A stretch of DNA of 64,000 nt. Source: Climacium dendroides. Taxonomy: Eukaryota > Streptophyta > Bryopsida > Hypnales > Climaciaceae. Below are positions 1-11,900 of the stretch, one piece after another. A model generated the notes under the pieces. It saw only the letters and a list, made by a program, of their open reading frames with translations, did not search any database and was not told the origin of the DNA. Both the position numbers and the translations under genes were made by a program. Every line of letters starts with the position of its first letter. Position 1 is the first letter of the stretch. The stretch spans positions 21,780,001 to 21,844,000 of the forward strand of contig OX467086.1 of the NCBI GenBank assembly GCA_950106755.1, given 5' to 3'.

Positions 1-26
1 CACCGTGAATGATAAGTCTGTTTGGG

Positions 27-192
27 GTAAACATAGTCATTCGACTCTCCAATATTCATGGGTGGGGTAGCAAGGGTACCTCGTAAACATAGTCATTCGA
101 CTCTCCAATATTCATGGGTGGGGTAGCAAGGGTACCTCGTAAACATAGTCATTCGACTCTCCAATATTCATGGGTGGGGTAGCAAGGGTACT
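27..192. repeat. 56-bp tandem repeat, about three copies
   Basis: Three consecutive copies of a 56-bp unit start at about 27, 83 and 139. The unit begins GTAAACATAGTCATTCGACT and ends near GGGTAGCAAGGGTAC. The copies look identical until the third loses similarity near 190. The array begins close to the window edge, so more copies may lie outside. A short open frame that starts inside the array is a by-product of the repeat and is not called as a gene. Confidence 0.9.
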
Positions 193-703
193 CTTGGTGA
201 GGTACGCATACCCTAAATCATTCAGTGTTGGTTTTAGATTCAATGTCTACATTTTTGGGTATGCATACCTCACTACATATCGTACATTCAAGACCTTGAA
301 TCATGCATACATTGTGTCCGATACAGATTCATTATTGGTTTTAGATATACATGTGTAATGAAGATTTGACTACTCTTACAGTATGCTTCCAGTACAGTAC
401 CACAGTGATGTACATGTTTCAATCTCACCTCCTTTGTGTTTATCTATCATATATTCATAACGTACATTTAGAGGTGTTGAACGTATGTTAATGAGTACAT
501 TTTATGTCAATTTTAGGTTTGCTGTTGGTTTAGGATATGCCTTGGGACAAGTACAAATACTCTCTCAGCTGATTGCACCTCCATGATGGATGTGTTTGCA
601 ACTGAGATTTTTTGTTGCCTAGTAAGTTATATCTGAGTTGTTGGGGGAAGGTAAGCTTTTTAAGGCTGGTTGGTATGTAACAAAAGGTGCATTCGTTGAT
701 TCA

Positions 704-834
704 CTAGCCCAGTAAGGATGCTGCGGACCACTACGGTCAGATGGATGTAGAAAAAGTGAATGTACCTATTGGTTCAACAATCAAAGAGTTTTGGTGACTA
801 CTTTGGTCGCGGGCCGCATCCTTACAGGGGTGTA
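704..834. mobile_element. Short MITE-like element, copy 1 (CCCAGTAAGGATG ends)
   Basis: A roughly 130-bp segment starts CCCAGTAAGGATGC and ends GCATCCTTACAGGGG, which are inverted versions of each other. The interior contains AAAGTGAATGTACCTATTGG. A second copy lies at 27209-27356, where the ends sit in intact TTAA sites. Here the flanks are CTAG and TGTA, so any TTAA duplication has decayed. No coding capacity is seen. Confidence 0.65.
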
Positions 835-3241
835 GTGAGAAATATCTACAGTAAGACATGGAGGGGCCTGCACTGTACACGAGGAGCGATATTTCTTAGT
901 GAAGCTACACATGTCTTTCTCTCGTGAAGCTTTCTATGTCAGCAGGGTCATTGCTCCGTCAGTTATTCAGTGGCCTGCTTTCTTGGGAATGACTTTCTTA
1001 TGCTGCTGAGAAGTAGTCGGTTTGATTCCTGATTGTAAGGATTGTTTTGGATTGTTTTTTCCTTTTTCTTTTTTATTATTACTTGAAGAAGGAAACTTCA
1101 AAAACAGTGTTTTGAGTTGTTTTTTCTTATTGTTACTTGAATAGTCATAATAAGAATTCTGTCTGTTGGTCTGGTCTTTCTCTGATTTTGTTTTTTTACA
1201 GGCGAAAATACAGGTGGAAGCCACTGAAGGACGTGGCAGGGATCCCTGCTTCTGTGGAGAAGTGACAGCCGATGCGTCATCCTGATTTGTCGAAAAATCA
1301 TTGTACCATCTGCCACCAGGAAGCTCCAGGACTGATCCAATTCCATTTCATGAACTTTTTTAAGATAGTTTCTGGAGCACATGTTCAGTCAGTTTTTCTG
1401 GCCTCTAAACCGACTGTAAGTTATTGTCCTGGATTCCTGATTGAATCACAACGTCAGCGCGACAGCAAACTGAAATTTCACTTCATGTGTGCCCCAATTT
1501 TTTTTTTTTAAATCCACACTAAACACTAATATAATAACTTGCAGTCAATTTCCTTTCTTTTTCTATCTCATTTCCCAACTCTTTTGTATTTGATTTGATA
1601 TGTTTTGATGCAAAGGGAACGGTTGACTTGTGGAAAATGCATAAGTTAGAGACTGTCCAGAACGCTGAACACTAAATCCTGCCAACAAAGTGGGCTCAAC
1701 AAGGTAATTTGGGGTTCTCCGGGGGTAAAAGTAAAGAACATACTCCCTATTTTGAGCCGTGTCTAGGGTATGTTTTAGAACTCTCCTAGCTAATTTGGGG
1801 TCTCTGATTGCAAATATGAATTCAAAATTTGCAAAAAATAATTTATGTAGAAAATTAAAAAATTTCTGAATTTCTTTTCGTGGTAAATCTAGCCTATTGG
1901 GTCCACCTTCGAATGGAGGATTTAGCGTCCTTCATCTAGAACTTGGAAACAGGTATGTAGTAATATACAAACTTGATTCTATGCACCACCCAATTCTAAA
2001 AGCAGAAGCACCCAAAAGCATTCCTATTCCCATTCTTGTACCCTACACTATCACTAAATGTGTTCTTCAAATGTTTAACTCTTGATTTGCTGACACAATT
2101 GGAGGATACATATTTAACCTTGATTTGTTGACTATTGATTTTTGTAGATTTGGATTTAGGGTCCACCTATGTGAGAGTTTCAATGGTTTAGGGAACCAAC
2201 ACTTTGAAAAATCATAGAAATTACATACCACATCCAAAGACACATTTTTTTTTTCCAATATTCATGATTTTCACTTGCTAATATTACAAAAATATTATTT
2301 TTTAGTAAAAGGTGCCTCCAACTATGTTGAATTGCTTATATTGATGTTTTTGGGTAATTTTCATTCTATTCATTCTGGAAAGAATAGGGTGATGCACATG
2401 TTCACTAATATTTCCCAACTTGTCATGGAGACGAACAAGTCATCTCTTTTTTTGTGTTCCAAATGTGATAGGTGGGAGTTGTCCACTTGGGAACACTTCA
2501 AGTCATATCCAAAGAATATTCCAGAACGAGATATTTGAGTGTATGAATAAGTAGATTTGAGTGTAAGTAGTTGAATGCACGCGTGGAAAAGAATGTAGAT
2601 GAGTATTGTCCAAGACAATGACAAGGGAATGAAATGCGTGGATTGAATTTTCCACGTCACCTCAAACCAATCACAAGATGACATGTGGCACTTTTGACAA
2701 GGAAGTATAGTTATTATATACCCGAATCTGACCCTCACATAGGCTACTCGGTTGGTAAGGCACTGCATTTCTAGGGAAGTGGCTAGATTTGGACACAGAA
2801 ATCTAGGGCAGAGGGACATGTCATGGAGGAATCTTGGTTTTCATAAGAATTTTTTGATGTGCGGATGGGCCTAATCTACTCCTCTGTGTGATCTAATTGT
2901 GTGCCGTTCATAATTCTCTGCTCAATCAGCACCTTTGCAGGTGAGTCAGGATCACTGGGTTAGGCTTCTATGAAAGGACTATAAAGCATTTTAAATTTTA
3001 AATTTTTTTTTAAAATTAAAATTTTTTTTTTCCTTGGTACCGTACATGAGCTGATTTCATAGGTCAACAGACCCATATTCCTTCCCTGGGCTCTGGAAGT
3101 TGGACATAGTATAAGACAAGCCAGGGCTTTGGACTTGACTATTTCTGCAAATAATATTGTTTTAGAAAGAAACTCATTCTCTATGTAATCTCGTTATTTC
3201 AAGGTAGAAAAAAATATGGGTGTGATTGAGTGTTTTAACAC
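835..3241. other. No supported gene; AT-rich intergenic DNA
   Basis: I found no convincing gene here. Open frames are short and overlap on both strands. A splice-acceptor-like site near 1201 precedes a 27-codon frame, but no partner exon could be joined. A tRNA-promoter-like stretch near 2740-2780 may be the decayed head of a SINE. Homopolymer A/T runs and simple AT sequence are frequent, for example 2990-3030. Confidence 0.4.
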
Positions 3242-4254
3242 TTAACCCATAAACAACGCCGAGGACGTTTTTTTTTGTCCAATGAATGACAAGGACTTCT
3301 CTTGTGTAGGACAGAAATGCAACTATTCATCTTTGGAATTAGGGGTGGAAAGGGGAAATCTTCTACAGTAGTTTGACTCCCAATGAATATTTTTGTTTTT
3401 TTTCAAACTAGATGATGTCACACATTTCCAAAAGGGTTGATGTCCATGGGCACTAGCCCGGTGTGTAAGGGTTAAAGGACGATGGGGTGACCTTGAAAAT
3501 CATCAATTTTTATGACTGTGTGAATCATTGGCTTAAATTTTTTTGTAAAAGCACTCATTGGAAGTCAAAGTATACTAGAAGATCTCCCCTTTCCATACAA
3601 AATTATGAGCACTTCTGTCCTACATGGAGAGATTCTCTGTCATCCATCGGATGCAAAACGTTTGCCTTGATGTTTTAAGGGTTAAAGAACGATGGGGTGA
3701 CCTTGAAAATCATCGGTTTTCATGACTGTGTGAATCATTGGCTTAAAAAATTTACAAAAGCACTCATTGGAAGTCAAAGTATACTAAAAGATCTCCCCTT
3801 TCCACACAAAATTATGAAGGTGAATAGTTGCTCTTTTGTCCTACATGGAGAGATTCTCTGTCATCCATCGGACGCAAATCGTTTGCTTTGACGTTTAAGG
3901 GTTAAAGGACAATGGGGAGACCTTGGAAATCATCGATTTTCATGATTGTGTGAATCATTGGCTTAAGTCTAGAGAATCAATTTCAAATTTTTATTTTTTA
4001 CTTTTTATAAAAGTGATTTTTAAAGAAGTTTTTTGGATTGCCCAAGCTGCTCGCCGAATGTTGAAAATTACATATCATGAAATAATTTTTTAACCATGTA
4101 GTCAAAAGTTATGAAAATTATTGGGCCTTGAAGCTACTCCTTAGACTCATGTTGTGTGAAATTTTCAAAGAAAAGAAATAAAAATTCCATTTGTAGTGAA
4201 CTGCCCCAAATCGCTATGATGCCAAAAAACAGTGTTTGGACCTTTAGGGGTTAA
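3242..4254. repeat. Chain of TTAA-bounded repeats, including tandem 210-220-bp units
   Basis: TTAA sites at 3242, 3472, 3682, 3902 and 4251 cut this stretch into units of about 234, 214, 224 and 353 bp. The two middle units are direct copies of each other; both contain GCACTCATTGGAAGTCAAAG and ATGGAGAGATTCTCTGTCAT. Their right ends read AAGGG before TTAA. Read on the minus strand they begin TTAA-CCCTTAAA, like the related copies at 25902, 37298 and 49750. A third partial copy begins at 3902 and runs into a different repeat ending CCTTTAGGGG before TTAA. No protein is encoded. Confidence 0.75.
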
Positions 4255-4379
4255 TGGTTCAAATCTAGAACTATGATGTGTTTTCAATTTTAAGGTCAAT
4301 AAATTGAAATGGTTTTTACTATCAATTCTTTTATATTATTAAGCTATAATTGGTAGCAATAAAAAGGATCAGCTTGAAC

Positions 4380-5352
4380 TTAATCCATGAACGTCATAGG
4401 GGACGAAAAACATCCTCACAACCTACAAGTCAAATTCAAAGGGCTGTAACTTTTGCATCCAGTGTCTAAATTCAATAAAACTTGTTGGAGAAGTTGCGCA
4501 TACTAGTCTAGTTTGTGTGATAAAATTTGCAGATCAATATAAGATGCATAATAGTTTTGGAAGCCAATCGAAGTTCACAAGTTCAATTTGAGCTCACCAA
4601 ACTACATTTGATGGCTACAACTTTAGGGGCTTGTATCTTTGTAATCTAATGTTTGTTTTCAATAAAATTTGTTGGATTTTTTTCCACTGAAGTCTAGTTA
4701 TTGTGGTAAAGTTTTCATGTCAATCTAAGTTGTTTGGAATGATTGGGAGCAATTCAAAGTTCAAAATCCAAACATTAGTGGATTCTAGTGAACTTTGGTG
4801 GCCTATAACTTCTTCATACAATGTCCAAATCCAATAATACTTATTGTTAAAGTTGCGCATACTAGTCTAATTTGTGTGGTCAAAATTTCATAGCTATCTA
4901 AGAAGTTATGAGTGACTGAAAAGCATTTTAGTAGGAGGTTTAGTCATAGATGTGATTTTTTGTTACTTTTTTCACTGTTTTCTGACATTTCAAATCCATT
5001 TTGCAGACACAATGATTCATTTGAATGATCTTCTTTTAACCAAAGTGTACATATTCTGGTTTTGAATCACTTTGTAGCTTAAAGTTTTTTCATTTGAGTA
5101 GGTTTAGAAATCAAATTTCACCTCCAAATGTGTTTTTAAGAAAAATTCAGTACCTTTTTACATCACTAAAACATTATAATCCTTCAATCTATACGGTCAA
5201 ATGACCCCAAATTTGTTACACACCATCTACAACATGCACACTACAATGTTGTACGGTTGAGATCTTCATACCTTACTCTAATTTTGACTTTTCAGACTTG
5301 CAAAGGCAGGTAGTTTTTAAGCCCGGTTGGACCTTCGGCGATGAGGGGTTAA
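4380..5352. mobile_element. Putative non-autonomous TTAA element, about 0.97 kb
   Basis: The segment starts TTAA-TCCATGAACGTC and ends GATGAGGGG-TTAA. The interior contains repeated phrases such as AATAAAACTTGTTGGA, and a diverged copy lies inverted at about 41640-42395. The TTAA at 5349-5352 is shared with the left end of the next element, so the two abut. The ends are only partly complementary, so the borders are approximate. Confidence 0.55.
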
Positions 5353-6256
5353 CCCCTAAAGTTCCTTCACTATATTCTCACCCAAAAAGCTCCAAAATTG
5401 TCATTTCTAGTATAAGTACCAAATTTTTGAAAAAAAACCTTTTTCTAATACATGTAACCATAGGATCTTGTAATATGCTGACTTGAGAACACGTGGTAAA
5501 AATTTCAGAAATTTCCACCACATGGATTGCAAGATATAAGCATTCAAATTCACTGAAATCATTTTTTTTGCCTTGCAAAAAATAGGGTAGTTGCACTTCA
5601 CAAGCTCACTTTCCTATGAAAAAATGTCCAAAGTTGGTGGTTACTTTTGAATTCTTTTTCCTAAACAAGTTGGTTACATGTTTGAAATTTTTTAGATCAT
5701 TTGGAATTATACAACATATAGGAAAAAAATAGTAAGTAGACAGTAATAGAGAATGATGCAAAATATTAAATTGTTAAGGACTTAATTATGGAATTGAAAA
5801 ATGCCAATCCCAATGGTTGAAATGTTATAAACCAACTACATCCTATGATTTTATTTTATTTTTTTAATACTGAAAATTGAGTAAAATAAAGGACTTCAAA
5901 GTTTATTTTAGAGTAGAGAATCTATGACTGCCCACAAACAAAAATTGCTCATAACTTTCATCTCATTGATCAAAATGGAATGATTCAAAGCTTTCCATGT
6001 ATACATAACTCTAGAAAACCAATTTCAAATTTCTATTTATAAAAAAAGTGATTTTTTCAGATCTGCCCGTACTGCCCTGTTGGTGAAAAAAGTAACATAT
6101 TTGACCATAATGTTTGACTCATTTCCAAATGTCATGAGATTTGGTGCATATGAAAGATATTCTTTGCATATGAAAAATATGCAAATCTCTAGTCACATGT
6201 ACTTGCCCAAAATTTCTATACTACCAAAAAACGCATGTTGGTCCTTTAGGGGTTGA
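5349..6256. mobile_element. TTAA element of the 0.9-kb family, copy 1
   Basis: It begins TTAA-CCCCTAAAGTTCC and ends GGTCCTTTAGGGG-TTGA, giving inverted ends with a decayed right TTAA. The interior has GTCATTTCTAGTATAAG near the left end and a stretch resembling TTTTGGATTGCCC at the right. Three more copies in the same orientation lie at 30323-31254, 40391-41301 and 62914-63814, all close to 0.9 kb. The copies are diverged and have no long open frame, so they look old and non-autonomous. Confidence 0.7.
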
Positions 6257-7047
6257 GAAGGCCACAAAATATTTTTTTTCACATAAATAGAAGGATTACA
6301 AAGTTGAAGTGTTATGGAGGTGCATCTTTCAATTGCCATCAAGATTACTTTCGACCATTCACCAAGGCTCTATTCCTTTACAACCATATTGCACCACGTG
6401 AAGACATTTTCTAGTGATGGATTTCAAGTTATATTGGTAACACCTCAAAAGACATGAGCACTTGGAGGAGGGAGATTTCACTACATCAAACCTAGCTAAA
6501 AATTGGCAGAAGACCAAACGAACTGCCTCTATATTGATACAAAAATGGGTACAAAACGAATTGCTACGTCCACTAATTAAAATCACCAACCCTGATTATC
6601 TGTCTTTTAACAAAGGTTGCTGAGGGTTCCAACCCATTGGTTGGGAGCCAGAACTTCCAGCAGTAACTTACAGGGATTATCGAAGGCAGTTGTACCTTTG
6701 GCCATGAATCGGGCATGTACTATTCAATGAGGGACCAATAACACATTGTTAGAAACTTGTCAGAGCAGGACCCTGCTCTATCCAACTATGTCAAAAACGG
6801 CGAAAAAGATTCGCGCTGTGCTGATCTCCACTAATTCTTTGAACTGTAAACTAGTTCGGACGACCTGCATTGGAGTGACAATTTCACCTCCTCAAACAAC
6901 CTAAGGAGTTGAACATATGACTTAGATGTCATAAACTCCCTAACCTATGTACCCTGTGACGAGTCTAAGATAGCAGCCAGTTCAAGAAAACTACCGAAGT
7001 TGGAACTTTTCCTTCGCTAACACTTCCACTTTACAGCATTCCAGGCG
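6257..7047 (-). other. Downstream flank and probable 3' UTR of the SPIKE1-like gene
   Basis: This follows the stop codon of the minus-strand gene. Base composition is less AT-extreme from about 6600 to 7047 than further left, as expected for a 3' UTR. I could not place a polyadenylation signal with confidence. Nothing else coding is seen. Confidence 0.4.
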
Positions 7048-8998
7048 TCACAACTCGGACAAAATGGCAGGAATGAAGTGTGAGAGCTCTGCTGTGAGAG
7101 ATTGGAACCCAATCACAAGCTGCGAGTGGAATTCTTGATCTTCTTCTCCTATAAGTCGCGCATGCATACGAATCGCTTTCTTGCACACAGCCATGAACTC
7201 CAGAAGTGCTGCAATGAGTTGCTGAAGTTCCTGGGAGCTCAGTTTTGTTGCAGGTTCTCCAGACAAGAAAGCAGCACACACTCCAAGCACACCACTGTTA
7301 ACCTGCAAGACAACAAGCGCATCATAAAGCTGCAATTTTAAATTTTTAAGGAAATAGTTAAGGAAATTTATCACAATGAATGTTAAAGCATAATTAGTGG
7401 TTAAGTGGAAAATCAGGAAAAAACAATAACTCACACAAAACCGTGTCCGATACAATTCAAATATGCTAATTAAACGCTGAGCAATTCCAAGTCTTACCTG
7501 CACTGCAACACTTCCTTGCAATATCCGTTGCAGACTTTGTAACCGAGGCAGGTGGTCACCTTCATTCAAACGGTGGTCATCAAGCTCCCCTGCTAAAGCA
7601 GCTGTACGGGTTTCAATCATGCCTATAGCATTCTCAATTGGCGAAAATTCCCGGGATTCTGACTTGACTACAGTTAAACGATTCACAAGGGCAGGGAAAG
7701 GACCCTCTGTCCATAACACTGTGCGTCTTTTCCATTGATCCTCTAAGCCTCCTTGCGACCTGCCATTCTTCGTGAAGGGGGTATCGAACAGGAACCGATT
7801 GAAAACCCGAGCACTCACTGGTGCTGTCGGTTTACAAGATTGTCTCTCTCGTCTACACTCTAAGTCTTCATCTTCCGTCACAGGTTCAACAGATGTAATT
7901 TGCATGTAGCATATCTCTGGTTGAAGGTCTTCGACATTCACTTGCCGAGAATCGGGTATAATATGCAAAGACTGTTTCCCCTCCATCACTCTTGGCTCAT
8001 AAATATTCCCCAAGCTTCTCATTATATCTCCTAGTCGCACGTCCCTTGCCTCTCTATAAACATATTCCTTGCAATTTAGACTGGCAAAACTTTTACCATA
8101 GAAACCCACACGGTAGTAAGTGGCATCTGAGAAAGGGATTGGACTAGACTCCTGCTCTACAATGGCTTCATAAATGCTGGTCAAATTAGTGTGGCACTTT
8201 GAGAGCTGTCCATAAGCACGTCTTGCTTTATGAACAGGGATGATAAGCTCCAAAATGCCTGAACAAGATCAGCAGCAAATGATAACATCAGTATTCCCCC
8301 AAAATGCATACTGAGCCAATTAACAAGGTTCAATATCCAATAACCAGAGAAAGTGCCAGTCTTACCAGCACAAAAGTGAAAAAGCTCGGCCTGAACAAAA
8401 AGTTTGTTAGCAAGCTGGAGATACTTCACAGCTGATTCCACTGTGAGCTTAGATGAACCATAGCCTTCTATTTCAGCACTTGCAGCTTCACCAAAGCTTG
8501 CACCAGTAAGCATTGGGCATATTTTTCGAAGAGCATCAACATGTTCCTTACTCCACATCAATTCTCCTTTACCTACTATGGCCTGTATAGTCAAATACAG
8601 ACAATTTGTTACGAACACACTATATTGACAGAGTTGCTAATGAACAAACTAAAACACGAAACTATCAAGAGAAATCAAACCTCAGAAAACCAAACTACAC
8701 CCAAATCCCTACAATGTGGACGATGCATAATTCACAAGAAGTCGAAAAACGTAGCAGAATTTGATGAAGACTCCTAGCATCCTGGATAACAGCTTATAAG
8801 TACAAATACCTGCATAATGACACCCGCAACAGCAACCGCACATTGAGCAGCTTCTGCATAAGACTGATTGCCCTGATGAACTTCACAAAGGTAAAGAAGC
8901 CACATAATATGTAGATCCGGGACATTAGAGTACGCCCTGGCAAGACCGTAGTATGCCTCTGCAGTGGCATACTTGTCGGTGGTCACGACTTCAGGACC
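7048..8998 (-). other. SPK1: DHR2 catalytic GEF region of the SPIKE1-like protein
   Basis: Exons 28-31 encode roughly residues 1405 to the end, the DHR2 (DOCKER) domain that binds and exchanges nucleotide on Rho-type GTPases. Visible signatures include YYRVGFYGKSFASLN, EYVYREARDVRLGDIM, FNRFLFDTPFTKNGRSQGG and SPIENAIGMIETRT, followed by a C-terminal helical stretch ending AELSHFIPAILSEL. This is the best conserved part of the gene. Exon 30 alone carries 253 codons, so the catalytic core is largely uninterrupted. Confidence 0.9.
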
Positions 8999-11900
8999 CT
9001 GCACCAAACCAGAACAGAGTATGAGGCACAAGTGCACCTTTCTGACTTCGGAGTCACAGAACCGTCAAGAGACAAACAATAGATAGGAACAACAAATAGT
9101 CAAGTATTTTAATCTTCAAGCAGGTAGTACCTCAAGGAATTGCCAGATCCACACTTGACAAAGTCCCATAAAAAAACAAAAAAAGATGAGAAACCATCAC
9201 AGCGGTTTCCAATTTCACGAAAAAGACAGCTGAAGTACCAGTAGAGCATGTCCAACAGCAGCCTCAACAGCCTTAAGCAAAGTGCTGGAAAGCTCGGTCA
9301 CCACTGCCCAGCTCCAGTTCTGATCACATCCTCCTTCCGGCATCGCCGTGAGTGTATTTTCAGGAAGGCCACATTCTCGAAGAAGATCTGAACTAATGTT
9401 TTCCTGGGAAATCTGTCTCAGCGATCTGCGAAGGCGCTGAGATTCACCACTTTCTTCCAAGGATCCATCCATTCGATGCTGTGTTACTTGAACATCCGAC
9501 ATAAGTTCCGATAATGTGATTGTGAGCAGTACGCGCAAACGAGAGAGGCCTTGAAAAAAATGAAAAGCAGTCTGCAGAAAGTTGCAATGTGTTGGTAATA
9601 ACAGAATGAAATAGCTTCACGATAAAGAAGTCACTAAAACACTAAGCTTGCAACCTATGTTAAAGCTGAAATTTCAGGGAGTAAAAATACTTGCGTACTA
9701 CAGCTCTTTCAAGAAGATCATTAATCGTGCATTAGAAGATGCTATGAAAGCATATAGGTATTTTATTAAACTTACTCGCACAAGAATTTGGAGACCCACA
9801 ACAGCTCGTTTTCGAATAGATTCATTACGAAAAACTCCCAGCCGTAATAGATGAAACGCAACTTGCTTTAGAAACCTGTCGTTTTCACGGCTCATTAGAG
9901 TAACTCCGTGTTGACTAAACAAATTGTTAAACACAGGTAAGAAAGCCTTCCAAAAGGGTAGAGGCTGACTGCGCCCTAGGAATCCAACTACAATGCTGGT
10001 AATGCAATCAAGCCTGATGTAATCGGTAGCAACAGCTTGGCTTGATGTAGCCTCCATAAATTTCTCAACGATTTCGAGAAGTTGGAGCATAACTGAAGCA
10101 CTAAGATTCTCTTCCCACAGCTCCTGAAACATTAATCGCATCAACAGAAGAATAAATGGTAGTTTGTAGTGCAAGGCCCATTTCGTACTTCAGAGGATAA
10201 GCAGCATTTATAATTCACACAAACAGAAGCGCAAAAGGACAACAAAGAGCCCTACAGACCAGTTTCTGCCGCAGCATGGGATGTAAGCTCTCTTTAAGGG
10301 GTCTGCCTCCCCCTCTTCCAGCTGATTGAGCTTGTGCCAACGCTTCACGCAAAGAGTGCGGTTGGCTTGGGCTGCTTGAACTGTTAGAAATTGGGCTTAC
10401 CCTTTTCCAGAGTGTGCCGGTGTCTGGACTCACCTGTGGCACTATCCACTGAGCACCTGGAGAACTCTTTGTAAGCTGCAACAAATTAAGGAAACAATTT
10501 AAGATACTCTACAAACGTCGTTTTCACTGTACGTCAAATTTGAAATGGAATGAATTAGAATAATCGACCAGAAAGAGATCCTCAAGCATTGAATTTCAGG
10601 GCATGAAGGGAGGACATTCCATTGCAGATGCAGTGATCCTAGCATACACAAATGAAAAATTATTGGGAACTTTGTAAGACTAAATAATGATAGAAAATAC
10701 GTCAACATCTAGGAGACAGATCGTCAGGATTTGTACAATCATCCTGATTATTAAACGTACCCTGACATCTTGTCGAGAGGCTTCAGCAAGAAACTGATTG
10801 ACGGCAGGAGAAAGCTTCTCAGAATATTGTAGGGGTCCTTCTCCTTGCTCATTTGCAGGCATTGCACCCATTAAGCCATCGACTCCTGCTTTCTTATACT
10901 GCAAAAGTGAACGCATTTATCAACAGTCTGCAAATTCAGATTGATATTACATATTCAGAGTCTATCGTCAGTCAATTGACCGTTCTCTGACAATGATATC
11001 CAATGAAGCATCAATAACAAAAGAACAATTAGGGAACCCAAGTCTTTTCAGCTCTAAAAACCTGCTAGCATACTACATTAATATTCAATTATATTCGTTG
11101 ATGCTGATATATTCCACTAAATATATGAACAGTAAATGTCAACATAAAAGTCCAACCTCAAAAAGCTCTTGGCACTCTTCGAGAAGTTTGAAAAACAGTC
11201 TTGTTCGAGCAACGTTTTGCTGCCAAGCCTTCACAAGAGAAGCGTCATCCAAGTAACGCAAAATGTGGAGCACACACACCAAGGATTCACGTTTCTCCAT
11301 TGAACTCAAGCCATAAAACACCGGCATCTCGTCCAAAATCTGTCAGGACAAGTCCAACAAAGATTCTTACATGTTGACTAGGTTGATATAAAGCAGAAAA
11401 TTCATTACATCACCTGTAAGACAAAGGACTCAGATATACGAGACATCACTGCTAGTTATGTGCTGGAGTGAAGCACTCCAGAAAAACAGATACTTCATTC
11501 TAACCAGATTGGTGCACATCTTAAAAGTCGTACATGCTAGATTTAGATTACTGAGATACTGCATGGAATAAAAGAGAACAATGCATTTCAGCTTACCAGT
11601 CCAACCAAAGCAAAGTAACGCTGTGAAATGTACAACTTATCGTCCAGTGTTTGGTACCGTGCGTCATACTCATGCTTGCACAAGAGCTGTACAAATATTC
11701 GACATGCCTAGAAAGGAGAGAAAAAAGAAACACAACAGGAAATTAGATCTCGTAAGTGCAAGCACATTGATGGTTCCAGTAAAGCCTTTGTCAACTCAGC
11801 ATGAGGGGCAATGCGTAAGACGTCGCACAATCCATGAGAGTCTTCAAATTTCACACAGTTATCCAGTTGATATTGACCAACATAATCAAAATAGTGTAAG

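Noticed and set aside
1202..1285. Possible terminal exon after an acceptor-like TTTTTTTACAG, 27 codons ending TGA
   Set aside because: No upstream exon with a compatible donor and no recognised protein similarity; acceptor-like text is common in T-rich DNA.
2736..2830. tRNA-like A-box (CTACTCGGTTGGTAAGGC)
   Set aside because: No matching B-box at the right distance and no cloverleaf; at most a decayed SINE head.
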